A stretch of 64,000 nt of DNA, taken from the NCBI RefSeq assembly GCF_028554725.1, contig NC_071668.1, positions 29,428,501 through 29,492,500 of the forward strand, in the 5' to 3' direction. This DNA is from Zeugodacus cucurbitae (taxonomy: Eukaryota; Arthropoda; Insecta; Diptera; Tephritidae). The notes under the pieces were generated by a model that had not been told where the DNA came from, did not search any database, and saw only the letters and a list, made by a program, of their open reading frames with translations. The position numbers were made by a program, and so were the translations under genes. Position 1 is the first letter of the stretch; every line of letters begins with the position of its first letter. Below are positions 47,280 through 60,429 of the stretch, piece by piece.

Positions 47280-50169
47280 GTGAGTTTGTATAATATTTTC
47301 TGAAAAGTTTTGAGTATTGCAACACTTATATTAAATATTGTTATGTAAATAGGAAATGTTTATATATATGTAAGTGAATAACATAAAAAATTAAATGATA
47401 AAAATCACTTCGCCGGTCGGAGTAGGTTGAAATTGTTTAAAAATAATTAAAGTCCACATTTTGCTATAGTAACGAGTGTTGGTAAATACCATGAATTGTT
47501 TGATTTTATAAATACACGAACGATCCGTGAACTGTATGCATGTAAAGAGAGAATGAAAATGTGCGAGTCCATTTAAATTGAGCAGGGTTTAACTGCAATC
47601 GGCAATTGTTGTCCGTATTGGTATGGAATGCGCGTTGCAGTTAGGTGCGTGAGAGGTGTCACAATGGCGCAGTGCATCGACCAGAGTTGTATGCAACCGC
47701 ACGCAGGTGCCCGTAAACCGCAATGCATACATCGTGCAACCAGGCATGCAACAGAACACGCGGTCTCATTAGGGTGCAGTATATTCTGTTGCAAAAAAAT
47801 GAATAAATATTTTTAGCTTTATTTCGAAGATATTAGTGTGGACATATAATTTTATTTTTCTTTATTTATAATAAAACGGGGATACCGCTTAGTAAACTCT
47901 GTTTTGGAGGTCAAACGGTCAGGTTTAACAACCGAAATATAGAATTCGAAATATTACATAAAAATATATGTATTTTTATCAAAAACATATTATATACGAA
48001 CCACCCTAATGTGTATTGAATGAGTGGTGCTTTAAAACTCTTTTTCAATATTGCACAAAAATCATGTTTATTGGTTAAATGTCGCAGGCACAACAAAACT
48101 GAACAAACAATGAAAGGCAAACAACGGAACCAGAAGTAGATTGGTTGTTAAAATTAATATAACTGTATAACAACGGTATCGAAGCAATACACACATGAAA
48201 TGAAAGGTGAACAATCACTAGGGATTAAGAGAAAAAGTTGCCATTGCTGTCGACGAAAGAATATTTGATCGTTAATGCAAATTGTTGCATGCGCGATGTA
48301 TCAGCAAATGTAAATATTGAAATATAAAACTGTTGCACTCTCATTCACACTTATGTATGGGCCTTTCTGTGAGTGGAATTTTTGTAAAAAATCACTCTTC
48401 ATTTACAAAGGGAAATAAAAACATTTGAAGTGTGCTACCGGTTTGCACTAAAAGCCAATAAAATTCATCAAAAATGGATAATTTCTTTATTTACTTTCGA
48501 TTCATGTATGTATATAATTGTACAAGGTCATCATGTATTGTGTGTTTTTGAAACATATTCGATATTCGATATTCAAATTGTTTTCCAAAAACTAACAGGT
48601 GTTTCTATCTTAACATTAGCCAGTAGTCATATTATTCTCTCCTTAGATCTGAAGAGAATGGTTACTGGAATGAAATCGCTGCGACTATTTTGAAGGAAGA
48701 GACAAATCACACTACGAAAATGGTATCGAAAAAAGAAAATAAAGCAAAAATAGAGATTGAATGTTGAAAAATAAATTTTATTGAATTTTGATAAATACAT
48801 CACTTAGCTGCTGCATGTCAGTACTATTTAATATAATTATAATTGATGTTAATAATGCGCTATATGGCCATATATAGAAATGTTCTGCAACAATCGTGGA
48901 ACCGAGAGATAGGACAATATAAAATGAAACAATATATTCTACATAAAGCAATCTGATCTGCATTTATTTAGTTTATATTTAATCATCAAATAACATAGCT
49001 GAGCTATTTTTTAAATATGTATATTTTATTTCCTGCAGGGTGTTCATATCCAGGTATTTGTAGCCTGTGCGGCTAAAAACACTCACATACCATACAAACA
49101 GTAGACAACTGAGCCCTGAGTCTGCACATGAAAAGCGATGAATGCATAAAAGCAACAAACAAATTCAAAAACAACAACATTGTCGCACTTGTTAAGAGAT
49201 TGCTGCGATTTTCCGTTTATTTTTAATTTATAAGGGCCATCAGCGTCATTACAATCCACAACTCCCCAACTCTCCAACTCCGCACATCTCCCCAACTTCC
49301 ACCAACGGGCCGCTGCTGTGCGGCTGAGCGAAGTGCCTTTTGAAACAGCAAAACGAGTACAATGCAAAAATAATAATAACGAAACTTGTTGGGAAGCCTT
49401 TTGACCCAATTAAAAAGTGGCTTTTGCTTTGGGAACAAACCGCCGACGCGCTCTGTCGACTATGTAGCATGGCAGTGCTGCAATTATCGCGGCAGCGTCG
49501 ACACCAGTGAATTATTTATTTATATATAAATGTATGTTATTGTTGCCACAGTTGTTGTTGCAATGCGCCCGGAAAAATGCACCGCTTGTTAGCTGACACA
49601 AAATCGCCACTGTCAATGGGAATTATGTATGTGTTCACCTCCTGCCCTGGCTTTCTTTTGTTTTACATTTAGTTTTGCAAAAGTGCCTGTTGCTTTTTCC
49701 CAAAACATTGTTTCAATCATTGGCATTATTTAAATTGTTGACTGAGCATCATAAAGTAGCTACTCCAATCGGTGTACTGCAACGCGTTCAAAAGCAATTG
49801 AAAGTTGCAGTTCCGATGGGTTGTTGCTGTTGACAGAGGTGGTTTGCAGCGGTGAGCGAAATTTTTCACGCTTAATTAGTTAATGTTTTTCGCTCGGTTC
49901 TTCCTTTCCATGAGAGCTTTACTTTTAATCGAAAAAGTATATAATGAAGTGGATGAAATTCGAGTTACATTTATTTAATTGACTAAAATTGGAGAAGAAC
50001 AACTCCAAAATAACGCTATTGAAACTGGTACACTGTACTGTTAGAAGTGGAACTGTACTGTTGGTGCTGAACTTATTAAGTGTCTATATATTTCCTATAA
50101 AAGCGAAAGAAGCCGTTTTACTATAATCTCAAATTATACTTTAACACTTGGTACAATCTTCGAAGTAGA
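47280..50169. other. non-coding stretch, no gene seen
   Basis: Mostly AT-rich. 49050-49500 has a more balanced composition and overlapping minus-strand frames without domains. It could be intronic to the gene suggested by the exon at 47252. Confidence 0.5.
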
Positions 50170-50930
50170 ACTACTAGTAGTTAGATTAGGACAGGTTATG
50201 TTCGATGGCAGTTCCCTAAAAGAAACACACTTAGATTATTAAGAACATGCCTTTGTGAAGCCAAAAAATTAACCCCCTCAGTTAAATTTAAGAATCGTCA
50301 AAGCGCTCGGAACTTATCATAAATCTGCAGATCTTTTTACTTCTATATCCTCTAATTCGCGAGCATGCCCAAAAAATTAGATCCCAGGAACTTTTGCCTA
50401 AATCAAGCGAAGGCGTGGCATTCCAAAAGAAAATATTGGGACGATTCTACCTCCTCCAAGCAGATTCTGCAGCTAGCATCCGGTAAAATTATTAGTTTAA
50501 CAATGACCAGTTAGAACTCCTATGACTAGCGAAAGATAGACCTGATTGCGATTCCGCTGTGACCAGGCACCTAAAGTAGTCTGATTGCGAAGTGATCCGA
50601 TGCAACTTATTCCTTAAACTTCTCCAGTCACACAGTCATCGATCTCAAGTCTCGCCGCTCTACTATTACAGTGGATCATCACGCTACAATAGTCCGGAAG
50701 GTTGAAGCTGAGGTTGATGGGAAGTTCCCGGCAATAAACTCCGCCCTAAACGTTCTCCGCTAACTTCGATTTCTCCGTAAAGAAGTTCATCGCACATCTC
50801 CTACAGCGACTCCCACCCAAATCTCTCTCGAAGGTGTTAGAGCAAAAAAGGTCCGCCATTGTTAGCCTCGGGAACATGCAGGCAATCTTCGGATTGAAGT
50901 TGGAGCGCCCGAGCTTGAATTATTTGTCTA
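50170..50930 (-). pseudogene. second RNase H-bearing non-LTR retrotransposon relic
   Basis: Read on the minus strand: FFTEKSKLAENV, ELPINLSFNLPDYCSV, then directly MIHCNSRAA, so the QAEV catalytic block is deleted between PDYCSV and the next acid. Farther on, LEEVESSQYF resembles the cysteine-rich C-terminal tail of these elements. It parallels the 6303-6990 relic (FFMDGPKMEGK, INLNSRPPDYCNV), with extra stops. Both belong to one family or sister families. Confidence 0.6.
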
Positions 50931-51754
50931 AAAAGTAAAATATACAGTATTTGTATCAATAATACCAAATATTGTATTAAAGTCTTTTAACTAATTTATT
51001 TACTCAATCTTAAATTCAGCACTCTCTACTAAGTACATATTTCATATCAAAATTATATTTTTTAATATTTGATTTAAGTTGTATGCATCATGAAATACTA
51101 CCCAAAACCTCGACATATATGTAGGTAACGGCTTCACGCTTCAAGCTGAAAACGAAATTCTATACACCCAGCTGATTATGAAATAAAAGCGGAATATTAT
51201 ATACAGTCAGCTCCCATTATAAATTTATTACTTACTGCTTCAAGTTCCTGCGTATTGCATAACTCCTTTGCCCTCCCCTGAGCCAGAATGAGCGCCTGTT
51301 TTTCTTTCTAATTTTCTTAATTAGGTGATATTCCCAGAAAAACAGAAATTTATGGTTTTTATTTACACAGCGCACTTTTAGGCGCGTTGGCAGAAGCAGC
51401 TACTCAAATTTATGGCGTGCGATGGGGGTAAGGCAACGGTAATTGTAGCAAATTACTTTGTAAGCGCTTTTATGAAAGCATTTTCTTTATTTATATCATA
51501 CCCGTGTACTCAAATAGGTAAACAATACCGAATACTCTTTAATTTTCGGCACATTTGTGTAATTGCTCAACAAAACGTCATTTTTATGGCTGAACAACAT
51601 CATACCTTTAGGCGTTCCAACAACTAAAGTTCATTATAATATATATTTACATTTATTCGTATACTCACACACACATAAACATATCTTATAATTACACTGA
51701 AGTAGATGCACGAAATTCTAAAAGGTTCTGGCGTTTGATTTGTTGGTGTAATAT
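50931..51754. other. non-coding stretch downstream of the P450 gene
   Basis: AT-rich. It holds the 3' flank of the P450 gene; AATATATATTTAC-type sequence only and no clear second gene. Confidence 0.5.
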
Positions 51755-52099
51755 TTATAAAAGTGTGTTGTTCATGTACTTCTTCAGTCTGATTTTAAAG
51801 CCATCTTTGCTTTTGATGACTGGCGCTGGATTGTGTAGTATTTGTACGTCCTTTTTCGGAGTGTATTCCATATCGAGGTTCAGAAGCAGCTTTACAAGTG
51901 CTAATTTAATAACCAAGCTGGCGAAATTACGCGCTGGAAAGGGAATGAAATAAAATATTAAAGATTTACACAATTTGGAGATTTGATAATTGTTATATTA
52001 ACATCTTTAGTATTTATATTTAATTCAATTATTATAGCTTTAAATATTTGATTCGTATTATGAATGAGTATGACGAGTTCGTACCCAACCAAACTGATG

Positions 52100-52161
<62 letters not shown>

Positions 52162-54479
52162 GCAGTAACTGTCTTTTATTGTTCTTTTGATATATACAAT
52201 ATTAAGTTAAACTAAAAAGTGGAAGAGTTTAAAATTAACATATTATATGAGGGATATTGTATGAACCCTAGTTCTTTTAATATTACAATACTAGCATTTG
52301 TTTGATCAGAATTTATAATCATCAAATACATTCTTCTCTAGCGCAACTTCTTTAAATTTATTTTGAAAATAAAGAAATGAAAAGAATGTAAGTTATTCTT
52401 CTAAGCTGCGTAATCCGGGCACCGTGTTTTCGAATTATTAATGAAGCAATATTTCGAGCGAAAAAATGGATTAATTATGCGGAAGGTTCACTATGTGTTT
52501 CCCTTTCTACTCACCCACGCAAACACTCGCACCCAAACCGAAGCCTATAAAATTATCCAGCTCTGGTCCGCTCGTAACATTGTAAAAACGCTCGGGTCTA
52601 TAGTAATCGGGGTCCTTGAAGTTCCGTTCATCGCGCTGCATTGCCATCACAGGCACCATAACGGTGCGGCCCTCATTGATTGTAGCGCGACTGTTGGGTA
52701 TGGGGAAGTTCTTGCAGCATACTCGCTCTATGTAAGGCACGCTCGGATACTTGCGCACGGTTTCTAAGCGAATTCCAAATAAGCAGTTTTATTATAAAAT
52801 AATCAAATTCTAAAAATGCGAATACCTTTAATGCAGGCGCTCAAATATTGGAGGCTATCAATATCCGCATAGGTCAATCTATTATCTGTATTATCTGCAT
52901 TCTTTTTTGCTACACTCATTTGGCGTATTTCCTCGAGCACATTCTTGTGTATGCTCGGCGATTGCAAAATCTCATAAAGCGTTAGTGTAGCCGCCGAGGC
53001 AGTGGACTCGTAGCCGATATTGAGAAAGCGTTCGGCGATTTTCGACAACTTCTTAATGGAGAGTAGTTTCTCGCGCTCTGCAAAGAAAATGTGTAGTTTA
53101 TTATGGCTAACTTAGTGCATGATTTGCAAATACTTACAAATAAATAACTGAATTTAATAGTTATTTTTCAAAAAATTCCACTCGAAAGTTTGTATGCTCT
53201 CATGCTCTTAGAATTACCTACTTGTTCTCATACTCACCAAATACATTCTCCACGTGCCAATTCAATTTACTATTATTCGTTAAATTATTGCCATTTCGGA
53301 ATTTCACCAATAACTGCATGATGTCCTTGCGTATTATGCCGCCATCTTCGCGCCGTCCCACGCTGTCCCTGATAATGTCACGCAACCGATAGGTGAGCGA
53401 CGATTTTTTCGGCAAATGATTGAACGTGCTGATTGGGATAGAAAGCAGATGTGCTTATGGTATGTATTTTTTATGTGTGTGGACTTAGTAAATAGCAGCA
53501 TAATGGAAATATTTATAACTCACTATGAGTTGATGCCGCGATTTCGTAACGTGCTTTGTATGTACCGCTTGAAGACACTATCGTTCGGCTCGAATAAGTT
53601 GGTGTCTAGTCCGTACAGCAGGTTAGCGAAAACATTGATGACATAGCTGTAAGATAAAGTTTACGCAAACATTTATTGAATGTTGAAGAGGATGATCATG
53701 GCTTTCTTTTCTTCCTACTACTTTAAGCCAAGTTTGTTAGCTAAGTGAGACTAGGAACTTATTGTTCACAATATTAAAACCGGTCGTTTAAAATCGAAAT
53801 AATAATCTTCTAGCCTTAGCTTGTATTGTATTATAGTTAACAGGGTTCTTTTAGATCTATCTTGTGGGCAAATTTTTACACTTGTAATTTTCAATCTATC
53901 AATTTCTTTTTTTTTTGTTCATCCATAGAACTTGACTTTTCACATTTTATTGTTGTTATCCGTCTTTTCGCCACCCTCTCTCTTTGCTACTTACGTGCGT
54001 AGGACTATCTGCATATCCAATTGCTCACTGCCCACCGTTATCGCATCCATTTGCTTCACCATATGATCGGCGACCTTTTCGACATTTCGAAACATGCCCT
54101 CCACCCGCTGCACACTGAAGATCGATGCCAATTTTTCGAGCAAATTAATCTTGCGATAACCCTGCATGTAGTGCCAACGCTTGTCGTCGAAATGGCCATG
54201 TGGTATCTCGAGGATGGTGCGCGCCAAGGCAACGTCGCGCACCAGCAATGTTGGCCGAAAGAAAAAGTACACTCCATATAAGGGCCGTTCCCCGCCAGCC
54301 TTGTATGCTTCGTTGATGGCGCTCACATAGTGGAATTCGCGCCGATAAACTTGTTTCAAAAATCGCCAACTCAAACCGGTGCGTTCGGTTGGGAAGCCCT
54401 TACGTTTCCAGTACGTGTATATGTGCCGTATGTAGAGGAAGATCACCGAGTAGAAGAGGATCGGTATGAGTAGCCACAT
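51755..54479 (-). CDS. atypical microsomal cytochrome P450, CYP3-clan (CYP6-like), six exons
   Basis: Heme-thiolate monooxygenase family. Exons on the minus strand: 54479-53995, 53646-53524, 53428-53238, 53077-52826, 52763-52515, 51933-51755. All introns are GT-AG and the joined frame gives 492 residues, normal for the family. The start at 54479 is chosen because MWLLIPILFYSVIFLYI is an ER signal-anchor; the frame is also open upstream. Kept: I-helix GYEST (288-292), K-helix ETVR (351-354), PERF (407-410) and the axial ligand Cys432. Not kept: at the C-helix, GYRKINLLEKL aligns without gaps to the usual W..LR..L, giving Lys110 for Trp and Leu114 for Arg. The heme loop reads FGLGASVCVA, with Ser430 for the invariant Arg and Ala434 for Gly. 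The B-C loop looks shortened and the proline-rich hinge is absent. The frame is otherwise intact, so this is a functional but divergent protein rather than a pseudogene. The exact CYP family (309/310/317-type relatives are possible) and the substrate are not assigned. Confidence 0.88.
52103..52158. repeat. (AT)28 microsatellite inside the last P450 intron
   Basis: An uninterrupted AT dinucleotide run of about 56 bases lies in the 581-bp intron between P450 exons 5 and 6. That intron is the longest in the gene. Confidence 0.95.
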
Positions 54480-57400
54480 TGCGGTCTCTTCTACAAATGA
54501 GCAAACGAGGAAGCTGCGAGAGTTCCTGCAGGCAGTCGGCCACAGTGATGATTTGCTGTCGCAGTTGAACCGTTTACGTTTAACTTTAAGCGCGCACGAT
54601 TGAGCAATCGCGACTGTCAAGATCGAACTGCGGCGGACGGCGAGTGCAAATTGTTGACTTATGGCCCAAAGTGTTGCAAACTGCAACACTGACGGTGATG
54701 GTGTAGGAACTACAGATGACGGACTGCGATTAAAGAATAAAACGTCAAAATTTCAATGAAAGCGACCAGTTTTTGTTTTCTATACAATACAGGCACATGC
54801 AATACTCATGTAGCGCTCGTATCGACTACTTGCCGGTCCAGGCGTCGTTCGCGCTGGCTGATCTGAGACAGATTAGACATGCATGTGTGAGTGTTTCAGT
54901 GGGTACATATGTTGCCTTAGGGCACAAAAACAATGCATATACACATGAAACACAATGTGTTTCAAAATAGTGATAAGTGATTTTGACAGGTCCAAACTAC
55001 ATATCTACGCACACAGTCTCATATATTATACATCTACATACATATATGTATATACATACTTCCAGAGCTGTGCGACGCCTATGGAGTATGTATGGACACA
55101 ATTTGAACAGTCAGACAGTCAGTCGAGCAATTATACAACTATGCAGACGCATTTATATATTATATGTGTGTTTACATATAAATGTATACATGCGCAGATT
55201 CACAGGCATATTATTATCAGTAAATAACATTTAGAGCTATGTTTAGTGGTCTAAGTACTAAAAATCAGCGAAAAAACTCACTTGCACAGTGGTCTATGAA
55301 ACATGAAAAATTAAAAATAATAATATTTTAATAATATTGTAACCACAATTGTCTTATGGCGCTATCATATGATTAATAACTCTATACAACAGTTGGCTGA
55401 GTTGCATTCTCCAATTTTCGAAGTTAACCTTCGAAATCGAAATATTTGGTTTTGAAGTTCGGAAAGATGCTTTTTTAAATATTTTTATTTAAATATTAAT
55501 CACAGAATATCCTTTCTAAAAAATCAAAGAAATGGATATGATCTACATTTTCCTCTTAATTTAATGGTGTATAACATTTTGTGAAGATATTATTTAGATT
55601 TATTGGATAGAAGTTAGATCTTCGAAAATAATTAAAATTGTATATATCGAATAATACTGGACTCCCAACCCATCACACCTCCATCCGGATTAGGTAGTAA
55701 TTCCAGCTGATAGAAATAATAACTGTATCCATCGGATTCCTCCATATAAAATTTATTTTTAGAAGAAGGAACAACATAGCGCCGATCAGACTTCCATATC
55801 TATTCACCTGATTCCTCCACAGTAGCAATTATATTAGTCTGATGTAGGTGTGCTAACCTGTTGACACGCTGTGTATTCGAACTTCAATTTCAAGATGAAG
55901 ATACATTTCACACCTGCCGATATTTATGGTATAAATCAATACTATATCCTTCTTCCCGGTGCGTCACCACTCAGACATAAATTTATGTACTTATATACTA
56001 TATACATACTTGCACAGCATAAGGAAATCAAATACATAACAAATACGAATCGATGATAATAGCTGATAAGAAATCCATTACGAAGTGATTTCTATTACGC
56101 CTAGAGTTAAATGTTTTTCTTTAGCTCATTTTAAATTGATTACGTTAAGTGAGGTCAGTTACTGTGAAGCTAATTTTCCTATAGACAATGTGGCACAAAC
56201 AAATTATGAGTGTATTCTCCTTTATCATTTTTCTGTTTTTAATGATTTCAATATATTTACAGATCTCAAACGGTTGATCAAATCACAAACTGTTTTAATT
56301 TTCAAATCAAATGTGTAGTTTAATACAGGAATATTTAGAGATGTCTCATGTTTGTTTGATGTAACATCTTTTACTGAAAAAATATAAATGAAGAAAGGTT
56401 TAAAGTGAAAACGGTCATAAATGTTTCACATTCCTATCCGAACTTGTTATACTAAATGTGAAACATTTTTTCTACTATGCAAAAAGACAATATATTTCTA
56501 GTTTTATCACCTTCTGAAGTTGTATTAACGCAACTGAATAATGCCTTAGAGAAACATGTACATCTATATGTACAGGTGTTTACCTCACCTGCATGTACTT
56601 CGAAACTTTGCAGGGTGAGTTGGAAAAAAGTAGTTCAATTGTTGTAATGAAACTTTTCATGCGCTGCCGTTTTTCAACGCTACTGCAATGCAGTGCCAGC
56701 AATCAACACTTTTGAACTTTAAACTCGAAAACGCACAACTTTTAACTTGCAAAGTAACAACAGCTTAAACGTGTTGACTCACAACTAAAGATGGAAGACC
56801 GTGTTGCATGTAGAACCCTTGTAATCATCGTTAAACGTTGTGCCTTTTGATCCGAAGGCACCTAAATTATCGAGAAAATGCTACAGGTATGTCTCTTGCT
56901 ATTAGGGTTTCTGCATAATCATTGTCATTATTTTTTCATGCTTCTGAAATCCTTTTACGAAGTCATAAGAATAATTTATTTTTTAAGACTTGGTTTATGG
57001 AATCTGCGGCTATAAGTGCTATGGTTAAAGGCTCTGATTTGCTATTTCTTTCATGAGTACGCAGTCTTTATATGTATACGATATTTTGAGAGCCATAAAT
57101 TTGAGAGGGCTTATTTAATTTAATAAGTAGATGTTATAGCTAGATAGCAGCGAGCAAAGCTAAAATTATTAAGTTCTATTTATGCAATTTTATTTATGCA
57201 ATTGACTGCCTATTCCGGTTGGAATGCAATGAATTTAAATGCATACTGGAAATTAAAACTTGTTTATTTTCATAAGTTTACAATGTAATGCTGGGAATCA
57301 CACACAAAGTTGAACCACAAACTGGTATATTTCAATTGAGCATGATTGGGGTGGCAATATATGGCTTTATTTAAATTGTTGTAAGTTAATTAAAATAAAC

Positions 57401-58961
57401 TGGTTGAAAGTAATCTGGGAAATATATTCGGAACCACACATGCATCAAACTTATTAAAGCCATATACAATTACTTTTTTTAAGGTTAATTAAGAGCTTCC
57501 ATTACTATTTATCTATATCTCTAAATTGACATTAGTTTAGAAGTGTTTGCTTATGTAGCCTTAAGTGTTTTTAGATAACCATCAACAATCGTATATTTGC
57601 TATAAGCTAATCTCTCAAATAAATAAATAACAACTAAATACAAATCTACTGGAGTATATTTTTATGCCATCCACACATTTATCTCGTTTCGTTTCAATCA
57701 AATGAAACAGTTAATTAAAAGAGTATCATTGATTTACTGTTAAACATTTTCTTTTCACATAGAAATTTCAATGCCTTAGTATATGAATAACAAAATGTTT
57801 ATGGTTATTAAAAAAATTGTATGAGTCTTTTCAAACTTTCATTTTCACCTTGTTATCTACAATGAATTGTTTTGTAGATTATTAAATTGTAGATTTTATA
57901 TAAGATTACTCTGCTTCATTAAAGTGTGAACTCAAAATATCCCTTAAGGAACATTCCTCGATTTCGCTTAACAAGGACTCGGATATATCCGAAATTTATA
58001 CGAATGAACGACACGAACGTTGATAATTAGGAAATGACTTAACTATTTAACAGAGTAATTTAAAAAGAGAAATTTTTCTTAGATACAATCAAAGACGTTT
58101 TAAGGGTCCCGAAATTTTTTTTTTTTTTTGAAAAGTTCAGAACTGTAGATTGATGAGCAATTAATAGGGTTTTAAGAAATTTAGAGCTTTTACTAAACAC
58201 AAGTCCTTTAAGTTGATATATGCCCAAATGGGACAATTATTTAACACTATACGGCAATTCAATTTTTTGTGGGAGCTTTATTCATAAGTAAAAACAAAGT
58301 ATATTCTCCGTTTTTCGATGTTAACCTCCATTATTGAAACATTTGTTCTCAATTTTCAAAAATAGACTTGAAAAGTCTAAATGTATTGAAAAGCATAATT
58401 ATTACAGGATGCAGTTACTAAAAATATGGATTTTTTTTACATTTTCCGTTCAAGTTTATATGACTGATGCTATATACATATGTAAATAAATGAAAACTGA
58501 ACGGAAATTGAAAAAAAAGCAAATGAGCAGTCATTGTCGAACCCTGAATCGGTTCCTCATTATCGAACTGTGCTCAAATTTAATATTGGCAATCATGACT
58601 AATTGATAATATCAAATAACCACAGCAAATGTGTCGATATGTATCCGCTGTAAGCTTCAAGGTAATCATGTGTAATTTGATGGCTGCGGCCTGTTGATTT
58701 CACTTAATTGTATAATTTGGGTAATCTGAATCGCAACAAATGCACTCTATTCTTTAACAACACATTATAGTGTCTTATCGAGTTTTCTCGTTCTCAAGTT
58801 GTCACTTGTGAGTAAATATTTTAATTTATTTTCGTAAATATGTAACTATTTATTGTAAACATTAATATTATGATTTTAATAGCAATGACAGCTGAAATAA
58901 GAGAAGTTAGCTGGAGTATTTGTCTAAGCTAGGAATTTAGATTTATACGGGTTTAAACATT
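54480..58961. other. P450 upstream region and non-coding stretch
   Basis: 54480-54770 is more GC-rich and is the likely P450 5' UTR and promoter. I could not place a transcription start. The rest is AT-rich. Near 56878, GAGAAAATGCTACAG is followed by GTATGT, a weak candidate first coding exon. A T-run lies at 58114-58129. No domain-bearing frame is seen. Confidence 0.5.
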
Positions 58962-59586
58962 TTAACCCTCATTTTGACGGATACTTGGATTGTCATATAG
59001 GGTACCAATGGGCCTGGCTGGACCCAAAAGCAAACCTAACATCCTTTTGGAGAAACTTTAATTTTTTTATTTCAAATAACATTTTAAAAACTCAAATAAA
59101 GTGTTCACGAAAAGCAAGTAAAAGATTGAAAATATAATATATTTTCCTTTATGCACTTAAAGTAACAAATGGCTACGTTGTCTTGATGAAATCCAAACTC
59201 AGATGAAAGAACTGCCCTATGCTTGTTTTTCTTCATTTCAGGTGGGATACATGCTTTATTGCTTCGAAGGGTTCCAACGAAGGACAGCCCCAAGCTTATT
59301 AGCCGCTTACATAAATTGAAAGTGGAAAAAAAGTTGTCAGCTACTATTGTGCGCCCAGAATTTGTGCCAGACCCATTAGTACTCAATGTGACTTTTCGGT
59401 TGAAAACTATAATTTAAAAACTATTTATCAATTTTTATAAATATATATATGAACAAAATCATACTAAAATATATCATCTAGGATATCATGAAGTATTGAA
59501 ACATAAACGTGTGTACTAGTATATGAAATAGTGATTTAAAGTTCAAAAAAGTTTTGGCTGGACCCATCAGTACAAATGAGGGTTAA
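58962..59586 (-). mobile_element. internally deleted piggyBac-type element (617 bp) between TTAA sites
   Basis: TTAA (58962-58965) is followed by CCCTCATTT, and the far end is AAATGAGGG followed by TTAA (59583-59586). These are inverted terminal repeats with the TTAA target duplication that defines the superfamily. Inside, the minus strand keeps about 75 codons of transposase (about 59375-59150). GRTIVADNFFSTFNLC contains the second catalytic Asp in the DN motif; it is followed by LGLSFVGTLRSNKACIPPEM and FGFHQDNVAIC. The remaining transposase, with the other catalytic Asp residues, is gone. GGCTGGACCCA occurs near both ends (59016-59026 and 59556-59566) in the same orientation. Confidence 0.9.
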
Positions 59587-60429
59587 AGCGCATTGTGCGA
59601 TGAAAAATACAATGTCTTGGATGAAAAATCCTAAATGTTGGGGATACCTTTACCTTTAGTCAAGAGAAGAAATAACTTAGTACATGGCGATATTAAACAA
59701 GGGCGAAAAAGTTTATACTTTTTACGAAGCGGGACGCAATAATGTTCCTTCCATTCTTGATGAGCTCTAAATGTAATTACTTTCTGAGGGAGCTTTTCCT
59801 TCAAAGCTGTTAGGAAATAAATCGAAATATTTTAAAATAAAACAAAAAGATGTTTAAAATGGTGGCAAATGGCACCTTAACTTATCATGATTTACATACT
59901 CGTAGACAGATTTCATTGAAAAGAAATCACAATTCTGCATATCATTCTAAACGTCAGCTCAGAGTACACTGACTCAGCAAATAAATTTAATAACACTTGA
60001 GCTCTCATTGTCCATAAATGTGATAATGTATGAACAAAATACCTGTGATTGTGCACAACTCATCCGTGCGATGTTGGTGGAAACATAATCGGTATGTGGT
60101 AACACTGAAAATGGCAAAAATCATACATTATTTCTTTTTGTTTAGTTATTGTGTAAAATATGTAAGTAAGTACAGGGTCTACATTTATGCCAAAAGCTAG
60201 TAACTTTATGTAGTTCAATATGCGAAAAAAATACTTTCTTATTGAGGGCCAAGAGATAAATGTGTACTCTATTAGATTAAGTTATCCATATCGACTAAAG
60301 TCGAAATTCGCTTTACGAAAATAATAAACGAAATGTAATTGTGAGGAAAAGTAAAATAAAACTATTAATAAGTAAGTAAAAGTAGGATGGGATCATGTGT
60401 AGAAGTTCACGCAAGTGAGGAAAGTTTTT
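59587..60429. other. non-coding stretch, no gene seen
   Basis: AT-rich spacer between two mobile elements. No supported coding frame. Confidence 0.55.

Noticed and set aside
52441..52767. 108-codon plus-strand frame
   Set aside because: Antisense to P450 exon 5.
54480..54689. In-frame upstream Met extending the P450 by 70 residues
   Set aside because: The Met at 54479 begins a proper ER signal-anchor; the extension would bury it behind an unrelated sequence.
56640..56886. Possible first coding exon ending ATGCTACAG-GTATGT
   Set aside because: Only three codons, no acceptor partner and no identified downstream exon. Mentioned in the surrounding region but not called.
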